A stretch of 64,000 bases of DNA from Ciona intestinalis (taxonomy: Eukaryota > Chordata > Ascidiacea > Phlebobranchia > Cionidae). A model generated the notes under the pieces. The model was not told the DNA's origin. It did no database searches and saw nothing but the letters and a program-made list of their open reading frames with translations. The stretch is taken from the NCBI RefSeq assembly GCF_000224145.3, contig NC_020175.2:3672360-3736359 (forward strand). Direction: 5' to 3'. This document shows, piece by piece, positions 63,990 to 64,000 of this stretch; position 1 is the first letter of the stretch, and each line of letters starts with the position of its first letter. A program made the translations under genes and the position numbers.

Positions 63990-64000
63990 GTGAAAAAAAA

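Noticed and set aside
1-64000. Retrovirus-like, Polinton or other virus-derived elements
   Set aside because: No reverse transcriptase, integrase, capsid or envelope motifs and no long terminal repeats were seen in any frame.

Overview
The window reads as chordate genomic DNA, most likely an ascidian of the genus Ciona. The genes are intron-rich, with small exons, GT-AG introns and AATAAA signals. A roughly 190-bp inverted-repeat MITE and a tRNA-derived SINE with an ATTC tail are scattered throughout; both look like repeats I remember from Ciona intestinalis. The gene content (prohibitin, TREX, NIK-type kinase, NDUFS4, LRRC46, EMG1, and mosaic EGF/TSP1/ShKT/CUB/MAM proteins) is metazoan. Two runs of exactly 500 N (1235-1734 and 58061-58560) are scaffold gaps of default size. 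I see no retrovirus, Polinton or other capsid-bearing element.

Left part (1-9 kb): bases 1-1234 are a second copy of 5299-6351, probably a misplaced haplotype or a young tandem duplication. Between the copies lie the 5' part of prohibitin (minus strand, cut by the gap) and an intronless TREX-like exonuclease made of a dead copy fused to a live copy of the same fold. Three short secreted-peptide genes follow: one (4983-5234) shares start-codon bases with TREX, one (6669-6854) is a small cationic peptide, and one (8399-8973) is a two-exon precursor laid out like a tunicate antimicrobial peptide.

Middle (9.8-41.5 kb): a 17-exon NIK/MAP3K14-like kinase gene (9870-17950) is followed by two complete tandem genes for secreted trypsin-like proteases. 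Their order is EGF, calcium-binding EGF, trypsin domain, many TSP1 repeats and ShKT domains (19723-26646, 926 aa; 28092-36047, 1131 aa). Some 165-bp TSP1 modules are almost identical within and between the genes. A third, decayed, protease-less paralogue lies at 38682-41475, and an orphan signal-peptide exon at 37575. A fossil last exon of EMG1 downstream of the second protease gene shows that the third locus arose by a duplication that also copied the end of EMG1.

Right part (41.6-64 kb): on the minus strand NDUFS4, LRRC46 and EMG1 follow one another with 250-275 bp between coding regions and no polyadenylation signal until after EMG1, which suggests an operon. The plus strand from 50563 to the window edge holds 30 exons of a giant secreted mosaic protein: CUB-MAM-LDLa-TIL-FN3-like, CUB-MAM-four thyroglobulin-1 repeats, CUB-TIL-FN3-like, continuing beyond the window.

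The multi-exon models were assembled by hand from reading frame, intron phase and splice signals. Every model is phase-consistent from exon to exon, but none has been checked against transcripts. Ends of dispersed repeats are approximate.
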